A stretch of 64,000 nt of DNA. It comes from Odontesthes bonariensis. Taxonomy: Eukaryota; Chordata; Actinopteri; Atheriniformes; Atherinopsidae. A program made the translations under genes and the position numbers. The notes beneath the pieces are model-generated. The model ran no database searches. It had not been told where the DNA came from and was given only the letters and a program-made list of their open reading frames with translations. How positions within the stretch are numbered: the stretch's first letter is position 1; every line of letters begins with the position of its first letter. Of this stretch, positions 59,501 through 64,000 are shown in pieces. The stretch is taken from NCBI RefSeq assembly GCF_027942865.1, contig NC_134509.1, positions 18,209,697-18,273,696 on the forward strand, read 5' to 3'.

Positions 59501-61649
59501 ATTTGAGAACCTCGTTGGATGAAATGAAGTCTCGTTGTTGGACCTTTTCAGCCTGAAAGACATTGGATGATGCAGTCGTTCACCTTCAGGCTGATTCATT
59601 GTCTAAGAAACAGAACCAGGAGAAGGCAAACAGAGTGAGGAGGCCTTGGTCTACACCAGGAGCTGATTTTACTGCTGCAGAGAGACCTGGAGTGGTCAGG
59701 ACAGCTGGTTGATGTCGATGCTGTGACTATGGACCGATCGTTTGAGATGATCAGTGTCTCAGACTGTGAGAGGTTCAGCAGAAGGTGGCCTGTTTTGGGT
59801 ATTATATAGTGTATTATACTGTTACAGTGGACTTTTATAGTTCTCATGCTGCCCTTAAAGCTCGCTTGTTTAGCTCATCAGTAGTGACACGAGATGCTGT
59901 TCATGCAGCTCTGAGAATGAACACTGTTTGTTTTACGGAGAAGAGAAAGACTGAAGTCATTCCACACATAGTCCCTGGAAAGCAGGAATCTCCAAGTCTG
60001 AGAGTGACTCAGTTCACCTGAGACGGCTTCCACACAGCTGCTGCCCATCAGCTGATGCACCTGCAGCCTCACACACAGGAGGGCAGTTTTATCTGGTCCA
60101 AATGATCATCATTTATTTAAAGGATTTAGTCTCCAGCCCTGTAACCTGAACCGGACGGTGTAGCCCAGATGGTCTCTGAACTCAAGCTCATGCATTATAA
60201 AAGCAGCTGAAGTTAAGGAGAGGCTGTTTTCTGGAAACTCTGGCAGCACTGACTGTTTTCATGTGACCACAGCATCTTTATCTCTTCATTCATTTTAATC
60301 TGTGATGCATATTTACCTTAAAATTTCCTAATTTTCCCTCGAAAGGTGCAGTGGTTTAAAGCCTCTCATTTTCACCCTTAGAAACCACACTGAGGTGACA
60401 GGAAAACGTGGATATCCTGTTGCAGTGAGGTCATGTTTTGCTGGGCAGTTGAAGCTTTAACTCTGTCTCCTCTTCGTCTCTTTACCTGGAAGTGAGTCCC
60501 CTCCCTGTGTCTCCCAGGGGACCGGCTGTCATTACCGGATAATGGAGAAGGAGCTCCGTCCTGGATCCGATCGGCTTTATTTAGCAGCTCCGCTCTTTTT
60601 CTCTTCGTCCCTGACCCACATACAAAAACAGGGCGTCACCTAAATGATCTAAATCATTTTTTGGACCGTAGGTCTGAAAAACTTTGGAGTTTGAGGTGTT
60701 TGTTGTGATGATTTAAATTTAATGGGTCTGATATCGGCCTGCAGGGGGCAGCATTTCCCAACAGTTTCAGCATGCAGCAGAATGGTGGTTCACCCTGTGA
60801 AGCAAATACTAAAATTATAGGTTTGAATGAGAAGATTGAACTTATGCTGCAGTTTAAAAAGCATGTAAATGGGTTTCCACGTGTGATCGATCAGAGGCTG
60901 CCTGCTTCACTCGGCTGCTGTGTTTTCACTCATGCACATCCGAGTCCTTCCCTTTTTCTAGGAGCCTATAAAGTAAACTTCTGAGCAGACTTCTCCGGGC
61001 TGCAGATGAGTGAGCTGCGACTCTTCTCTTTTTGCACTCGGCCTGCTTCTTTCTGCAGAGTTTGAAATGAAGCTCTCATCTTTTTTAGTTTGACTCTCTG
61101 TTACTTCTGGTAATCTGCGTTAAAGGAAACGTGGTTCATCTCACATCTCACGTGTTTAATCATTCAGAATATTTGGGAAGTGACAGTTTACATGAACTGT
61201 ATCCAAGTGAAATAGTTGAGCTTTGCTAAGCAAATGTTTTAGAATCTGAGATAAAGTATTTGTTTCTAACAGTTATGTAGAAGATGTACAAAAACCATCG
61301 AACAACTTTTACGTTGATCAACGTGTGTCTGCTCATATTTTTCCTTTTGTACAGTTGAAACGACCTTAAACATGAGGGTGTGATTAATATAAATGAATTT
61401 TAAAGCGTGCAGAAGTTTTATCAAATGAAACTCTAAACATCTGCTTTCTTTCTTCTTCCAGTCCTGAAAATGTGAAGTCTTCATCCAGGACGTGAGGAGC
61501 CGTCACAGAAGCCTGAAAGAAGCCTTAAAGACCTGAAGTCGAAACACGGATGTAGAAGTCTGAAGAAAAAGGAGGATGGTTTAATTCGGGTCGGATTTAA
61601 ACTGGAAAATAATTAGTTTTCTGAACACGCAGCAGTTCAGAGGAGTGAG

Positions 61650-63125
61650 ATGAGTGTTTGTGAGCCCTCTGAGGGTTTCAGGGGACAGGGCGGCTCCGGC
61701 ATGAAGCTGCCTCTTCACCGGGCAGGAGACCACAACGGCAACGCTTTCCCAATTTCCTCCTCCTCTTCGTCCTCTTCGTCCTCCTGTCTGGGTGAGTCAT
61801 CGCCCGAGTCCCTGCGGAGCCTGAGCAGCCTGAGCGGAGGCCGGACCGGGAGCCCGCTGGACTACGACATGCTGGAGGTCACCCTGATGACCACGGTGGT
61901 GACCACTACAGACGAGATGGCGGATGTGGTTCTTTCTAAATGGGTCCCAGATGAGGTCATCCAACCACCTGACGATGATGAAGTCTCAGAGAGGAAGAGA
62001 CTGACTGCAGCAGAGCTCTCGGAGTCCAATGACACCTCTGTGTCTGTTTACCTGGATGCCAACAGCGGCCCAGACGCCTGGAACGACACCCTGACGCTGG
62101 CCTCGAGCGCAGACGGCGGTCTGAGCAGTGGCAGCAGCAGTGGGCGGAGACACGGCTCCTGCACTCCAGACTCGGACACGACAGAGATCCCTGCTGATGA
62201 TGATGATGAAGAGGAGGGTGTGTTTGTGTCTGTGAGCTCTGACACGTGCGTGCGAAGCAGCCGTCTGACGCTGACTCGGGTGGAGTCTGCAGCAGAGACT
62301 CAGCTCCACCCCGAGGCCACCGTGGCTCTGAGTGGAGCCAACGAGCTGGAGTCGGAACGTCCTCCGGATCCTCCTCCAGCCTCTGGTGACCTCTGTGGAA
62401 GCTCTCAGACATCGGTTTCTGAACCTTTTCCTCCACCTGAGGAGGCTGATGAGTGTCCAGAAGTATCCAAAGTCATCCAAACTAACCCGGCTGCAAAAAC
62501 CAAAGCAACCCCTCCTCATTCAGCTGTGAAATCATCAAGCCTGGAAGCAAAAAGAGTTTCCAGACCGGACCTGAAGTCTGTCAAGGCTAAAGTTGGATCA
62601 TGGTCCAATATGTCCCCATCCAAAACGGCCATCCAGGTACTGTCGTCTTCCAGAAAAGCTTCTGGATCTCAGTTTAGGTACCGCTGTCTTCTGTCTAACA
62701 TTTAAATTCTTTATTCCTCTCTGCAGAAGAAAGCAGCTCTAGTCGGTGGAAAGAGAGCTGCTCCCAGGAAGGAGAAGGCTGATGGGAGTAAACGGCCCTC
62801 TGCAGGTCCAGTGAAGGTGGCCGTGTTGCTGAAACCAGCCCGAGGAAAGAGCAGCAACCTCAAAAACAACCACAAGATGGCGGCAACTACTAATCCTGCT
62901 CAGCCAGAGAATAAGAGTGTGTCCGCGAGTCGAACTCGCTCTGCTTCCACCAGCTCTCTGGGCTCTGAGGTGGTTGGAGAGGGTCCTCTGAAGGCTGCCC
63001 CAGAAGAGCCTGACGTCGTGGACGCGACACGTTCAGGTGAAGCATCTGTGGAGGAGCAAAAGGAGAGCACAGGAGAGGCTGTACTGGTAGAAGATGCTGT
63101 GGAGAAACCAAGGAGTCCTGGCAGG
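61650..63125 (+). CDS. mtus1: Probable microtubule-associated tumour suppressor 1 (N-terminal exons, incomplete)
   Basis: Two exons, 61650-62636 and 62727-63125, both in phase 0, encode 462 residues. The first exon begins upstream at the acceptor 61461, and the Met at 61650 is the first long-frame start. The protein is Ser-rich and acidic, with poly-Ser (about 38-48) and DDDDEEEG. A basic segment follows (SRPDLKSVKAKVGSW, KKAALVGGKRAAPRKEKADG), then a Ser/Lys-rich stretch (ARGKSSNLKNNHK). Such a disordered acidic-then-basic N terminus is typical of microtubule-associated proteins; the coiled-coil C terminus expected for MTUS1 would be off the right edge. The name rests mainly on the basic motif and on mtmr7 lying nearby, as MTMR7 does beside MTUS1 in human. 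Another microtubule-associated protein remains possible. Confidence 0.55.
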
Positions 63126-64000
63126 GTGAGTGTTCATCTGCCCTCGCACTGATGCATCACGATGCAACAGGAACCCAGAAGCTGTTCTGGTTTGAGATGC
63201 AACACAACACGTCTGTAGCCTCATCACAGATGATAAGAATGATGTGTCAAGTGTTCAGACAAAGAAACATCCAGAAACACTCCCTTAAAAACATCGAACA
63301 GGTCACAGGTGCATGACCGTGCTTTGTTTATTCTCAGACCGCGGTCTCTCTGAGATGAACACCGTGTGTCCTGTCTCATCTGTCCCTGATGCACAAGTTG
63401 TGGAATTATTGGATGTTTAGAGCAATATTTAAATATAAACTATATTCTATAATGTTTCCTTACAAGCAACAAAAGATTATTCCTGATTTAAAGTCCACAG
63501 CTGACGAGTTCAGTGGGTAAAGGTAGCTGCAGCTTAAGCCAAAAAGCAGCATAGTCACCATGAGATTGAGACCAGGATGGAAGTAACGCCCTCTGTAGGG
63601 CAATTGGTTTGTCCCTTTGGGGCTGCTGTAGTAACACAGCTGTACAACATGAAGGGCTGAGGTGGGCAACCCCTCACATCTTTAGATATAAACTGCTTGT
63701 TCTAAAGTTCTGAAAACCTGTAAAACGTTGTGAATATCCTCCTGGATGTGACACACGGGAACTTTAAAGCTTTTAAGTCATTGCACTGATGACTCTGCTT
63801 CCTTTTTTACCTGAACGGGCTGATAGTGACGCCTGAAGTTCATGCTCCAGGCATCACTATCAGGAGGAAATCATCTTTTACCTTCAGGTTGTAGCAAACC
63901 TCACGTCTCATTCTCAGTTCCTGAGCTGTATGTGGTCTGAGCAGGATTCACTGGAACTTAACATTTGCAGGTGGGATGCAGATTTGTTGTACACGTTCCA
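63126..64000 (+). other. Start of next mtus1 intron
   Basis: The donor GGCAGG|GTGAGTG at 63125 opens an intron that reaches the right edge. No further exon was found. An inverted pair near 63820-63860 (TAGTGACGCCTGAAGTTCAT and a near-mirror copy) is the only structure noticed. Confidence 0.4.

Larger units (their letters stand above)
53826..61461 (+). other. Putative mtus1 first intron
   Basis: No coding exon was recognised across this stretch. It holds a Tc1 end fragment at 55190-55450 and an 18-bp minisatellite at about 56085-56500. The remainder, including 57000-61400, shows nothing I can name. Confidence 0.35.

Noticed and set aside
61957-62519. Antisense frames of 159 and 177 codons opposite the mtus1 exon
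   Set aside because: They are shadows of the GC-rich coding exon on the plus strand, with no splice structure or recognisable domain.

Overview
The window is nuclear DNA of a ray-finned fish, most likely a teleost. Short exons with GT-AG introns encode vertebrate proteins, and the introns and gaps are packed with fish-type repeats: L2-clade LINEs, an RTE-like tail ending in GATG repeats, Tc1, hAT, PIF/Harbinger and TTAA-flanked DNA elements, and very large minisatellites. The species cannot be named from the sequence alone.

Five protein-coding genes are readable. wdr17 (minus strand, coding 6526 down to 1873, 3' part off the left edge) is followed by hmgb2 (minus, 12623 down to 11679). pmm2 (plus, 16554-22058, complete) and mtmr7 (minus, 39565 down to 23534, complete, 14 coding exons) converge tail to tail, with poly(A) signals about 370 bp apart. 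A 14-kb gene-poor stretch rich in transposons follows. The first two large coding exons of a gene best read as mtus1 (plus, from 61650) then run towards the right edge. The exon models were built by eye from splice sites and reading phase. The pmm2, hmgb2 and mtmr7 models close exactly in frame at 250, 213 and 649 codons before the stop, which supports them.

The genes do not form an operon-like unit; their roles are independent. wdr17 encodes a WD40 scaffold, hmgb2 a chromatin protein, pmm2 an enzyme of GDP-mannose supply, mtmr7 a 3-phosphoinositide phosphatase and mtus1 a microtubule-associated protein. MTMR7 and MTUS1 lie close together in human (8p22), which supports naming this pair.

I found no convincing new gene system. 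The most notable content is repeat biology. Two nearly identical 1.6-kb Harbinger-type elements share one nested 200-bp insertion. A small transposon with a 9-bp target duplication carries a RecQ-helicase-like fragment. A 55-bp minisatellite has grown out of a LINE coding tail. A 2.9-kb two-unit (15/13 bp) minisatellite and a 1.4-kb GT-rich one directly abut mtmr7 splice donors, and TG repeats sit at three mtmr7 splice acceptors. Several very long open frames are artefacts of tandem repeats whose unit length is not a multiple of three.
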